In this document: positions 8,750 through 16,350 of the stretch, in pieces
Layout of the letters: each line of letters begins with the position of its first letter
Numbering within the stretch: the stretch's first letter is position 1
Origin: Streptosporangium brasiliense
GTDB lineage: Bacteria; Actinomycetota; Actinomycetes; Streptosporangiales; Streptosporangiaceae
Direction: 5' to 3'
DNA: 64,000 bases
NCBI RefSeq assembly: GCF_030811595.1
Contig: NZ_JAUSRB010000001.1
Span: 1,488,001 to 1,552,000 of the forward strand
Position numbers and translations under genes: made by a program
Notes under the pieces: generated by a model
The model's database searches: none
Told to the model about the DNA's origin: nothing
The model's input: the letters and a program-made list of their open reading frames with translations, nothing else

Positions 8750-10177
8750 GTGGACGGAAAAATGGAGAGTCCGGCGCTTGCCGGGTTGGTCCGGGAGCCC
8801 GGCGGAGCCGGGGACGCGCGGCTCGCCGTACACGGCGGCGACCCGGTCCGGCGCACGCCCTGGCCGACCTACGACAAGGGAGCCGTCTTCGTCCATCCCG
8901 AAGACGAGGAAGCGGCGCTGCGCGCCATCCGCAGCCACCTCTATTTCCGCTACGACTATCGAGCCCACCGGGAGACCGAGTGCGGCGGGTTCGAAGAGGA
9001 GCTGTGCCGCTACTTCGGCAGCAAGCACGCGCTGGCCGTGTCGAGCGGCACCACCGCGATCGCGCTCGCCATCATGGCGGCGGGGATCCCGCCGGGCTCC
9101 CTGATCGCCTGCCCCGGCTTCACCTTCGTCGCCACGCCCAGCGCCATCGTGCTCGCCGGCTGCAAGCCCCTCCTGGTGGAGGTCGACGAGAACCTCCGCA
9201 TGGACCTCGACGACCTCCGCCGCCGCTGGACACCCGAGATCAAGGCGATCCTGGTGGTCCACATGCGCGGCTTCGCCGCCGACATGGAGGGGCTGACGCG
9301 CCTGGCGGCGGAGATGGGCGTGCCGGTGTTCGAGGACGCCGTGCCGGCCCTCGGCGTCGAGCTGCAGGGCCGCAAACTCGGCACCTTCGGTCTCGCGGGC
9401 GCCTTCAGCACCCAGTCCGACAAGTCGCTCAACTGCGGCGAGGGCGGCTTCCTGGTCACCGACGACAGCGTGCTCTTCGCCCGCGCCGTCGTGCTCTCGG
9501 GCGCCTACGAGGGGCGCGTCCGGCGGCACTTCCCGGACGGCGAGCCGCCGATCGCCACCGACCTCGACCTGCCGCTGCTCAGCTTCCGCATGGACGAGAT
9601 CCGCGCGGCCCTGCTCCGCGCCGAGCTGCGCCGGCTGCCGGTCCGCCTGGAGCGCTTCCGCCGCAACTACGACTACGTCGCCGCGGCGCTCTCGGACCTC
9701 ACCGAGATCGAGATCCGGCAGCCGGTGGCGCCCGGCGCCTACCTCGGAGAGGCGTTCATCTTCCGCGTCCCGGGCGGGGACGCCAAATGGTTCGCCCGCG
9801 CGCTGTGCTGCGAGGGCATCGACGCGCGCAACCTCGGCTCCGACGAGGACGCCAACGCGCGGGTCTTCTGGAACTGGCGGTTCCTGTTCGGCGCCGAGGA
9901 GGTCAAGGAGATCAAAGCGCTGCTGCCGGACACCACGCGCCACATGGAGCAGGCGGTCGACGTCCCCCTGTCCTCCAGCCTCTCGATCGAGGACTGCGAC
10001 CAGTTGATCGAGGCGGTCCGCAAGGTGGCGCGCGCCGCCGGAGCGGACCGGCGCCCGCCGGAGCCGGTCCAGGCCGGTGCGGCCGACGAGCGCAGGCACG
10101 CGCTCGGCGGCTTCCCGGCGGAGCCGGTCCCGGCCGCCGGGACGGCCGACGCCGCCCGGCGCAGGCGGCGGCGATGA
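8750..10177 (+). CDS. DegT/DnrJ/EryC1/StrS family PLP-dependent aminotransferase
   Basis: A 475-residue fold-type I PLP enzyme. The SSGTTAIALAI segment (about 98-108) is the phosphate-binding region, FEDAVPALG (194-202) holds the ring-binding Asp, and the Schiff-base Lys is K225 in STQSDKSLNCGEGG. The family transfers amino groups to sugars or carbonyl intermediates in antibiotic pathways. The GTG start at 8750 has AAGGAG seven bases upstream. The last 45 or so residues form an unusual Pro/Ala-rich tail ending in six Arg, absent from typical members. The stop overlaps the MFS start (ATGA). First gene of the encapsulin operon. The tail may be a disordered localisation segment (inference). Confidence 0.92.
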   Translation: MDGKMESPALAGLVREPGGAGDARLAVHGGDPVRRTPWPTYDKGAVFVHPEDEEAALRAIRSHLYFRYDYRAHRETECGGFEEELCRYFGSKHALAVSSGTTAIALAIMAAGIPPGSLIACPGFTFVATPSAIVLAGCKPLLVEVDENLRMDLDDLRRRWTPEIKAILVVHMRGFAADMEGLTRLAAEMGVPVFEDAVPALGVELQGRKLGTFGLAGAFSTQSDKSLNCGEGGFLVTDDSVLFARAVVLSGAYEGRVRRHFPDGEPPIATDLDLPLLSFRMDEIRAALLRAELRRLPVRLERFRRNYDYVAAALSDLTEIEIRQPVAPGAYLGEAFIFRVPGGDAKWFARALCCEGIDARNLGSDEDANARVFWNWRFLFGAEEVKEIKALLPDTTRHMEQAVDVPLSSSLSIEDCDQLIEAVRKVARAAGADRRPPEPVQAGAADERRHALGGFPAEPVPAAGTADAARRRRRR

Positions 10178-11340
10178 CGACCTCCGCCGACCGGGGCACG
10201 ATCCCGCGCCGGGCCCTCGTCGGAGTCTTCGGCGGACTCTTCTGCGGCTACGTGGGCCTCACCGCGGCGATCCCGGTCCTGCCGGGCTTCGTCCGGGAGA
10301 GTTTCGGCGCCACCGACTTCGCCATCGGGCTGGTGGTCATGGCGACGGCGCTCACAGCGCTGCTCGTCCGGCCGGTGGCCGGCCACCTGGCCGACCGCTA
10401 CGGCCATCGCCGGGTCATGCAGATGGGCGCGCTGATCGTCGCCGCCGGCGGCGCGCTCTACTTCCTGCCGCTCGGCCTGGCCGGCCTCGTCGCCGACCGC
10501 CTGCTGCTCGGCGTCGGAGAGGCGTCGCTTTTCACCGCGGGCGCCGTCTGGACCGTCTCGCTCGCGCCGCACCACCGCCGCGGGCAGCTGATCGGGCTCT
10601 ACGGCGTCAGCATGTGGGGCGGGATCTCGGTGGGGACCTTCCTGGGCGCGGCGCTGCTGCCGGCCGGCTACGGCGCGGTGTGGGGCTTCAGCGTCGCCGC
10701 CGCGCTCGCCGGCCTCCTGCTGATCAGCTCGGTCCCCGGGCCCTCCCACGCCGGGCAGCCGAGCGGGGGCGGCGGCCTGCTCCTGCGCCCGGCGCTGCTG
10801 CCCGGGGCGGCGCTGGCGCTCGCCGCCGCCGGCTACGCCGGGCTCGCCGCCTTCGTCGTCCTCCACCTGCAGGCCCGCGGCATCCATTCGGGCGTCGCGG
10901 TGCTCAGCGGCTTCAGTGCCGTCTACGGCGGCACGCGACTGGTCATCGGGCATCTGCCGGACCGGCTCGGACCGCGCCGGGTCGCGATCTGGTCCGGCAT
11001 CGGCGAGGCCGTCGGCCTCCTGATCATCGCCCTGGCGCCGAACCTGCCGGTCGCCGTGTTCGGCGGCCTGGTCATGGGGGTCGGATTCTCGCTGCTGCAC
11101 CCCTCGCTCGCCCTGATGGTGATGAACCTCACCGACAGCTCGAAGCAGGGGGCCGCGATCGGCGCCTACACCTCCTTCTGGGATCTGGGCCTGGCCGTCT
11201 GGGGGCCGCTGATCGGAGTGGTCGCCACCGGCTTCGGCTACCCCGCCGTGTTCGTCGTCGGCGCCGTCTGCGCGGCGGCGGCCGTGGCCGTGGCCCTGTG
11301 CGTCCGCCAGCCGAGCGAACAGCCGGCGGCCGCGGGCTGA
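10174..11340 (+). CDS. MFS transporter, probable product exporter
   Basis: A 388-residue major facilitator protein with about 12 predicted membrane segments. The motif A region reads GHLADRYGHRR (about residues 69-79), between the second and third helices, and a second copy GHLPDRLGPRR lies near 258. The ATG at 10174 overlaps the aminotransferase stop. Members in biosynthetic operons usually export the product or confer self-resistance. Direction and cargo are inferred from context only. Confidence 0.92.
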   Translation: MTTSADRGTIPRRALVGVFGGLFCGYVGLTAAIPVLPGFVRESFGATDFAIGLVVMATALTALLVRPVAGHLADRYGHRRVMQMGALIVAAGGALYFLPLGLAGLVADRLLLGVGEASLFTAGAVWTVSLAPHHRRGQLIGLYGVSMWGGISVGTFLGAALLPAGYGAVWGFSVAAALAGLLLISSVPGPSHAGQPSGGGGLLLRPALLPGAALALAAAGYAGLAAFVVLHLQARGIHSGVAVLSGFSAVYGGTRLVIGHLPDRLGPRRVAIWSGIGEAVGLLIIALAPNLPVAVFGGLVMGVGFSLLHPSLALMVMNLTDSSKQGAAIGAYTSFWDLGLAVWGPLIGVVATGFGYPAVFVVGAVCAAAAVAVALCVRQPSEQPAAAG

Positions 11341-11355
11341 GTTGAGGAGAACACC

Positions 11356-12336
11356 ATGGGAACGACACCGCTCAAGATCCTCTGCATCACCGGCTGGTGC
11401 CGCAACGGAAGCACCATCATCGGCAACGTCCTCAACGAGATTCCGGGGTTCTTCCACGTCGGGGAGGTGCACTTCCTGTGGAAGAACGCCGCCGGCAAGG
11501 GCGTCAACAGCCTGTGCGGCTGCGGCGAGGTGCTGACCCGCTGCCCCGTCTGGTCGGAGATCCTCCTGTCCGGCCTGCCCGCCGGCCTCTCGCCGGAGGC
11601 CCACGCCGACGACGTGATCCGCCGCCAGCGCGCCTGCGTCCGGACCCGGCACACCTGGCGCGTGCTCGACCGGGGACTGCACTGCGACGACATCCGCGAG
11701 CACGCCGCCCTGATGGCGCGGACCTACCACGCCCTCGCCGAGCGGACCGGCACGCAGGTGATCGTGGACACCACGAAGATCCCGGGGGAGGCGGCGCTAC
11801 TGCCGCACCTGGAGGGGGTGACGCCCTACTACGTCCACCTCGTGCGCGACCCCCGGGCGGTCGCCCACTCCTGGCGCGAGCCGAAGCAGTACGTCTACGC
11901 CATGTCGTCCCGGATGAGCACGGCCTACTGGCACGGCTTCAACCTGGCCTCCCACGCGATCACCCGGCGCCATCCGGAGCGGTCGATCTTCCTGCGCTAC
12001 GAGGACTTCATCGCCGATCCGGCCGGCACCGTCGACACGCTTCTGCGGCTGTGCGGCGCCGATCCCGCCGGCAACCCGGTGCGGGACCGGACGGTCGAGC
12101 TGCACGCCAACCACACGGTCACCGGCAATCCGGACCGCTTCCGCACCGGCGCCACCGTCATCAGGGACCGGGACGACTCCTGGCGGAACGGTCTTTCGAC
12201 CCCCGCCAAGCTGGCGGCGGCGACGCTGTCATGGCCGCTTTTCCGGCGCTACGGCTACGGATACGGCGGCACCCTCCAGTCCGGGCGGCGGGCCGACGCC
12301 GCCGCGCCGCGAGCGGCCAAGAGCAGCGAACAGTAG
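11356..12336 (+). CDS. Sulfotransferase family protein
   Basis: A 326-residue protein. An N-terminal phosphosulfate loop, CITGWCRNGSTIIGNVL (about residues 10-26), and a HLVRDPRAVAHSW segment (about 159-171) match the PAPS 5'- and 3'-phosphate-binding motifs of cytosolic sulfotransferases. The enzyme would move a sulfo group from PAPS to a hydroxyl or amine. GAGGAG lies six bases before the ATG. It is the third gene of the operon. From memory of the literature, sulfotransferases recur beside family 3 encapsulins, which supports this gene belonging to the shell system. The C-terminal 25 residues are Ala/Arg-rich and look disordered. The acceptor is unknown. Confidence 0.9.
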   Translation: MGTTPLKILCITGWCRNGSTIIGNVLNEIPGFFHVGEVHFLWKNAAGKGVNSLCGCGEVLTRCPVWSEILLSGLPAGLSPEAHADDVIRRQRACVRTRHTWRVLDRGLHCDDIREHAALMARTYHALAERTGTQVIVDTTKIPGEAALLPHLEGVTPYYVHLVRDPRAVAHSWREPKQYVYAMSSRMSTAYWHGFNLASHAITRRHPERSIFLRYEDFIADPAGTVDTLLRLCGADPAGNPVRDRTVELHANHTVTGNPDRFRTGATVIRDRDDSWRNGLSTPAKLAAATLSWPLFRRYGYGYGGTLQSGRRADAAAPRAAKSSEQ

Positions 12337-12358
12337 AGACCAGCGAGGAGGACGACGA

Positions 12359-13186
12359 TTGGACCTGGGGCTTGAGAACAAGGTCGCGCTTGTCGCCGGC
12401 GGTTCGAGCGGCATCGGCCTGGCCGTCGCCAGGGAACTGGCCGGTGAGGGCGCGCACGTCGCGATCGGCGCGCGCGACCGCGACCGGTTGGAGGCCGCCG
12501 AGCGCGACCTCAAGGAGGTGGCGCGCGGCCGCGTCCACACCACGAGCGTCGACATCACCGACCGGCAGGCGGCACGTCGCTGGGTGGAGGAGGTCGCCGC
12601 CGACCTGGGCGCGCTCCACGTCGTCCTCGTCAGCGGCGGCAGCCCGCCGATCGGTACGGCTTCGCAGTTCGAGCTGGAGGAATACCAGGCGGCCGTCGAC
12701 AGGGTGCTCCTGCCGGCGGTGAACCTGGCCCTGACGGCGCTGCCGTACCTCAAGGCCGCGGGATGGGGCCGGTTGCTCTTCGTGGCCTCGGAGACCGCGA
12801 GCGTCCCCATCGCCCCGCTGGCGCTGTCCGGGATGACCCGCGCCGCCATCGTGCGCTTCGCCCAGGCGCTCGCCCCGGAGGTCGGCCGCGACGGCGTCAC
12901 CGTCAACGTGCTGGCCCCCGGCGGGGTCCGCACCCCGCCGATGGAGCGGGCGGCGGCGAAGCTGGCCGGGGACGGCGACGTCGAAGCCCAGCTACGCGCC
13001 ATGGGCCACCACAGCGCCGTGGGCCGCCTGGCCCGCCCGGAGGAGGTCGCCGCCGTCGCGGCCTTCCTCGCGAGCGAGCGGGCCTCCTACGTCACCGGCG
13101 CGGTGCACCTGATCGACGGCGGCGCCGGCGTGACCGGGCCGGAGCTGCCGCACCTGACGGCCGCGCAGAAGAACACCTACGCATGA
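12359..13186 (+). CDS. SDR family oxidoreductase, atypical active site
   Basis: A 275-residue Rossmann-fold protein of FabG-like length. The cofactor loop is GGSSGIG (residues 14-20). A Ser is present in LFVASETAS, but where the family has YxxxK the sequence reads LALSGMTRA, so the catalytic Tyr and Lys appear replaced by Leu and Thr. NVLAPGGVRT follows as in other members. The start is TTG at 12359 with GAGGAGG upstream; the same ACCAGCGAGGA leader recurs before the shell gene. The stop overlaps a possible ATG of the methyltransferase frame. It may bind NAD(P) with altered chemistry or have a structural role. Confidence 0.88.
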   Translation: MDLGLENKVALVAGGSSGIGLAVARELAGEGAHVAIGARDRDRLEAAERDLKEVARGRVHTTSVDITDRQAARRWVEEVAADLGALHVVLVSGGSPPIGTASQFELEEYQAAVDRVLLPAVNLALTALPYLKAAGWGRLLFVASETASVPIAPLALSGMTRAAIVRFAQALAPEVGRDGVTVNVLAPGGVRTPPMERAAAKLAGDGDVEAQLRAMGHHSAVGRLARPEEVAAVAAFLASERASYVTGAVHLIDGGAGVTGPELPHLTAAQKNTYA

Positions 13187-13221
13187 CGGACGCGAGACCT
13201 GAGCAGACAAGGGAGCCTGTG

Positions 13222-14052
13222 ATGTCGATGACCAGCCATGTCTACACGGAGAAGGACGTCGGAGACTTCTTCGACCAGACCACCGCGACCTACCTGAACT
13301 TCTGGGACAGCGAAGGCGTCCTCCACACGGGGTACTTCGCCGACGACGCCGACGAGGACTACCGCGCGGCCGCCGAGCGGACCTCCGACATCATGGCGGC
13401 GGAGGCCGGGATCGACGGCTCCTCCCACGTGCTCGACGTGGGCTGCGGCTGCGGCAACTTCCTGATCCACCTCGCCGACCGGCGCGGCTGCCGGGGGGAG
13501 GGGCTCGACCTGAGCGAGGAACGCGTCAAGTTCGCGCGGGAGCTGGCCGGTGACCGGCCCGGCATCGGATTCCGTCACGGTTCGGCGACGCAGATGCCCT
13601 ACGGAGACGGCGGCTTCTCCCACGTCGTCAGCCAGGACGCGCTCTTCCTCGTGCCGGACAAGCCGCGCAGCCACGCGGAGATCCACCGCGTCCTGCGGCC
13701 CGGCGGAGTCTTCGCCTTCTCCGACTTCCTCCAGCCCAAGAAGGAGATCGGCGAGCGCGCCCGCAGGCACGTCTACGACCGCGTGAGATGGAGCGGCGGC
13801 TACTCGCTCGTCGAGTACCAGGCGGCCCTGGAGAGGGCCGGGTTCGAGATCATCCTCGCCCGCAACCTCGAAAGCCACATCAGGCAGACCTACCGCGTGC
13901 TGGGCAAGACGGCGCGCGAGCGCGCCGAGGGGGCGCAGGACGCCGCGGCGCGGGCCTGGATGCTGGCCTTCTCCGACTCCTGCGAGGAGATCCAGGTCGC
14001 CATCGACCAGGGGGAGTTCGGCTGGGGGATCTTCGTCGCCCGCAAGCGGTAG
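13222..14052 (+). CDS. SAM-dependent methyltransferase (class I)
   Basis: A 276-residue protein with the class I methyltransferase motif I VLDVGCGCGNFLIHLA (about residues 71-86), acidic residue in GLDLSEE, and post-motif LRPGGVFAFSDF near 167. It resembles small-molecule N-, C- or O-methyltransferases of the UbiE/glycine-sarcosine type. ATG 13222 has AAGGGAG six bases upstream; an in-frame ATG at 13183 overlapping the SDR stop would add 13 residues. Fifth gene of the encapsulin operon. Acceptor unknown. Confidence 0.9.
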   Translation: MSMTSHVYTEKDVGDFFDQTTATYLNFWDSEGVLHTGYFADDADEDYRAAAERTSDIMAAEAGIDGSSHVLDVGCGCGNFLIHLADRRGCRGEGLDLSEERVKFARELAGDRPGIGFRHGSATQMPYGDGGFSHVVSQDALFLVPDKPRSHAEIHRVLRPGGVFAFSDFLQPKKEIGERARRHVYDRVRWSGGYSLVEYQAALERAGFEIILARNLESHIRQTYRVLGKTARERAEGAQDAAARAWMLAFSDSCEEIQVAIDQGEFGWGIFVARKR

Positions 14053-14079
14053 TGCACAACCACGACCAGCGAGGAAGCC

Positions 14080-14955
14080 ATGCAGCGGACAGACAATATG
14101 AAGCGCACGATGGCGGAAGTCGTCGCCCAGCGCAAGACGGAGATGTCACCGGGCCGGATGTTCGTCGAGGCCTGTGCCGTCAAGGGGACCGAGGCCTGCG
14201 TCGAGTACGACGTGACGATCACCGATTCACTGACGAGCTCACGGCGGAAGCCGCGCTATCCGGCACGCAACATGCTCAAGGTCGTCGACCTCTCCAGGGA
14301 CCCGCGGCAGTACTACTGGCGGGAGAGCCCGCCGCTCCCGGACGACCCGAAGGTCGACGAGGCCGACCTGAGGCGCGAGGCGGCCAACCGCTTCCACAAG
14401 GCGCCGATCCCGGAGCTCCTGCCCACCACCGCGTGGGTCCAGGTCCCGCCGGACCTGTGGGAGGACGCCGAGACCTTCGAGTCCTTCGTCAACTACCGGC
14501 TCATCGTCCGCCTCGCCACGGCCGAGAACCACACGATCATCCGCGGCGGGGGCGGGCTGCTGAACATCCCGCAGATCGCGCGCATGACGTCGAAAGGACC
14601 GTTCGGCTCGACGATCCTCGCGGCGTGCAACGAGGTGGAGCAGATGGGAGGCACGGCCGACGGCCTCATCATCAACCCCGTCGACTACTACACGTTCATG
14701 GGCAACAGCCGCCTGATGGACGACGTCGAGCAGAACGGCGTCTTCATCGTGCGCACGCGTCTGGTCGATCCGGGGACCGCCATCGTCGGCGACTTCGGGC
14801 ACGGCGCCCTGCTGTTCGACGCCGGGCGCTCGGTGATCCGCTTCGCCGAGCCGCCCCCCGGGGTCTTCGCCGAGCCCGGCCTCGCGCTCATGGCCGAGAT
14901 CTACGAACGGGTCGTGATCAACCTCCCGACCAACTTCTTCATCGTGAGCCTGTAA
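14080..14955 (+). CDS. HK97-fold capsid-like shell protein, family 3 encapsulin
   Basis: A 291-residue protein without catalytic motifs. The middle and C-terminal parts match the HK97 major capsid fold: a long helix region ending RLIVRLATAENHTIIRGG (about 135-152), a domain with ACNEVEQMGGTADGLIINPVDYYTFMGN in short pieces (about 185-212), then GTAIVGDFGHGALLFDAGRS (about 227-246) and a terminal strand. No phage terminase, portal, protease or tail gene is nearby; the gene is inside a biosynthetic operon with sulfotransferase, SDR and methyltransferase. Family 3 encapsulins are described from such clusters. GAGGA precedes the ATG. It should self-assemble into an icosahedral protein shell enclosing one or more operon enzymes (inference). 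Confidence 0.85.
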   Translation: MQRTDNMKRTMAEVVAQRKTEMSPGRMFVEACAVKGTEACVEYDVTITDSLTSSRRKPRYPARNMLKVVDLSRDPRQYYWRESPPLPDDPKVDEADLRREAANRFHKAPIPELLPTTAWVQVPPDLWEDAETFESFVNYRLIVRLATAENHTIIRGGGGLLNIPQIARMTSKGPFGSTILAACNEVEQMGGTADGLIINPVDYYTFMGNSRLMDDVEQNGVFIVRTRLVDPGTAIVGDFGHGALLFDAGRSVIRFAEPPPGVFAEPGLALMAEIYERVVINLPTNFFIVSL

Positions 14956-14968
14956 CCGTGAGCCTGTA
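14944..14968 (+). repeat. 11-bp direct duplication at the end of the shell gene
   Basis: GTGAGCCTGTA occurs at 14944-14954, including the shell gene's last codons and part of its stop, and again at 14958-14968 just before the ribosome site of the next gene. It looks like a small tandem duplication. Confidence 0.8.
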
Positions 14969-14979
14969 GAGGACAGCAC

Positions 14980-16299
14980 ATGCCGACGATGCTCCCCCCA
15001 GACGCGACGCCCATGAGACACGATCCCGACGTCCTCGTCATCGGCGGCGGCATCGTCGGCCTGTTCTGCGCCTACTTCCTCCGCCGCGCCGGCAGCAGCG
15101 TGACCGTGGTGGAACGCGGGCCGGTCGGCGGCCCGCAGTCCTGCTCCCACGGGAACACCGGCTTCGTCGGCACGCAGGGCGCGGCCCCCCTCGCCGAGCC
15201 CGGCGTGCCCGCCCAGGGGATCCGCTGGCTGCTGAACCCGGAGAGCCCCTTCCACATCAAACCGCGCTGGGACGGCGGGCTGCCGCGGTGGCTCTGGCAC
15301 TTCCGCCGCGCCTGCAACGAGCGGGACGCGGAGGCCGCCTTCCACGTGCTGCTCGACCTGAAGAAGCGGAGCCTGGAGATCCTGCGCGAGGTCTGCGCGG
15401 ACGACGGCCTCGCCTCCACCTTCACGGCACAGGGCATGGTGCTGGCGTTCAAGACGCCGGAGGGATTCGACAAGGGATGCCGGTCGGTGCCGCGGGCGGT
15501 CGACAACGGCGTGCCGCTGCGCGTCCTCGACCCGCAGGAGCTGCGCGCGCTCGAACCGGACGCCGAGTTCGACATCAGCGGCGCCCTGTACAACGAGGAG
15601 GGCGCCTACCTGCGCGTCCCCGACTTCCTGCGCGAGTTCGCCCGGACCCTCCAGGGCATGGGGGTCGAGATCCACGGGCAGACCGAGGTCCTCGGCTTCG
15701 AGGTCACCGGCCGCGAGGTCGGACTGGTGAGGACGGCACGCGGAGACCTCAGGCCCCGCGAGGTGGTCGTCGCCGCCGGCACGTGGTCGGCCGAACGCGT
15801 CCGCGAGCTGGGCCTCGGGCTCATGCTCCAGCCGGCCAAGGGCTACACCGTCACGGTCAAGACGCCGCGCAACGCGCCGCGGCGGCCGGTCCTGCTGAGC
15901 GAGGGGAAGGTCGCGATCGCACCGCTCGGCGACCGCCTCCGCCTCGGCGGGACCCTGGAGCTGTCGGGCATGGACCGCACGGTCTCCCGCCGGCGCGTCG
16001 AGGGCATCCTGCGGACCGTCCAGGCGTATCTGCCGGAGATGGAGCACACCGAGACCCTTGAGACCTGGAGCGGCCTGCGTCCCTGCACGCCGGACAGCCT
16101 CCCCTACATAGGGCGGGCCGAGCCCTACCGCAACCTCTCCGTCGCGTGCGGTCACGGCCACATCGGCCTGGGCCTCGCGCCGGCCGGCGGCAGGCTGATC
16201 GCCCAGATCCTCGCCGGGGAGCGGCCCGACATGGACCCGGAGCCGTTCCGCGTCGGCCGCTACGGCGGGTGGGCGCGCCCCTTCCGGCGACGACGATGA
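14980..16299 (+). CDS. FAD-dependent D-amino-acid oxidase/dehydrogenase-like enzyme
   Basis: A 439-residue DAO-superfamily flavoprotein. The N-terminal FAD Rossmann motif is VLVIGGGIVGLFCAYFL (about 18-34) and the C-terminal FAD segment is SVACGHGHIGLGLAPAGG (about 387-404). Length and pattern are closest to DadA-type D-amino acid dehydrogenases: residues such as WSGLRPCTPDSLPYIG are typical. It would oxidise an amino acid or amine to an imino/keto product. AGAGGA precedes the ATG; a second ATG at 15013 is possible. It lies between the shell gene and a racemase-like gene, so substrate supply by the racemase is plausible. Confidence 0.9.
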   Translation: MPTMLPPDATPMRHDPDVLVIGGGIVGLFCAYFLRRAGSSVTVVERGPVGGPQSCSHGNTGFVGTQGAAPLAEPGVPAQGIRWLLNPESPFHIKPRWDGGLPRWLWHFRRACNERDAEAAFHVLLDLKKRSLEILREVCADDGLASTFTAQGMVLAFKTPEGFDKGCRSVPRAVDNGVPLRVLDPQELRALEPDAEFDISGALYNEEGAYLRVPDFLREFARTLQGMGVEIHGQTEVLGFEVTGREVGLVRTARGDLRPREVVVAAGTWSAERVRELGLGLMLQPAKGYTVTVKTPRNAPRRPVLLSEGKVAIAPLGDRLRLGGTLELSGMDRTVSRRRVEGILRTVQAYLPEMEHTETLETWSGLRPCTPDSLPYIGRAEPYRNLSVACGHGHIGLGLAPAGGRLIAQILAGERPDMDPEPFRVGRYGGWARPFRRRR

Positions 16300-16325
16300 C
16301 GACCTCCGGCGACGACGATGACGAC
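16283..16325 (+). repeat. 21-bp tandem duplication spanning a gene boundary
   Basis: The 21-base sequence starting TCCGGCGACGACGATGACG is present at 16283-16303 and 16305-16325. It covers the final codons and stop of the flavoenzyme gene and part of the leader of the racemase gene. Confidence 0.85.
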
Positions 16326-16350
16326 AAGGACATCCGGCGGGAGAACGACC

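Noticed and set aside
14080-14955. Capsid-like gene as a prophage remnant
   Set aside because: No portal, terminase, protease, tail or integrase genes are nearby, and it is embedded in a coupled metabolic operon with matching GC content, so an encapsulin is the better reading.
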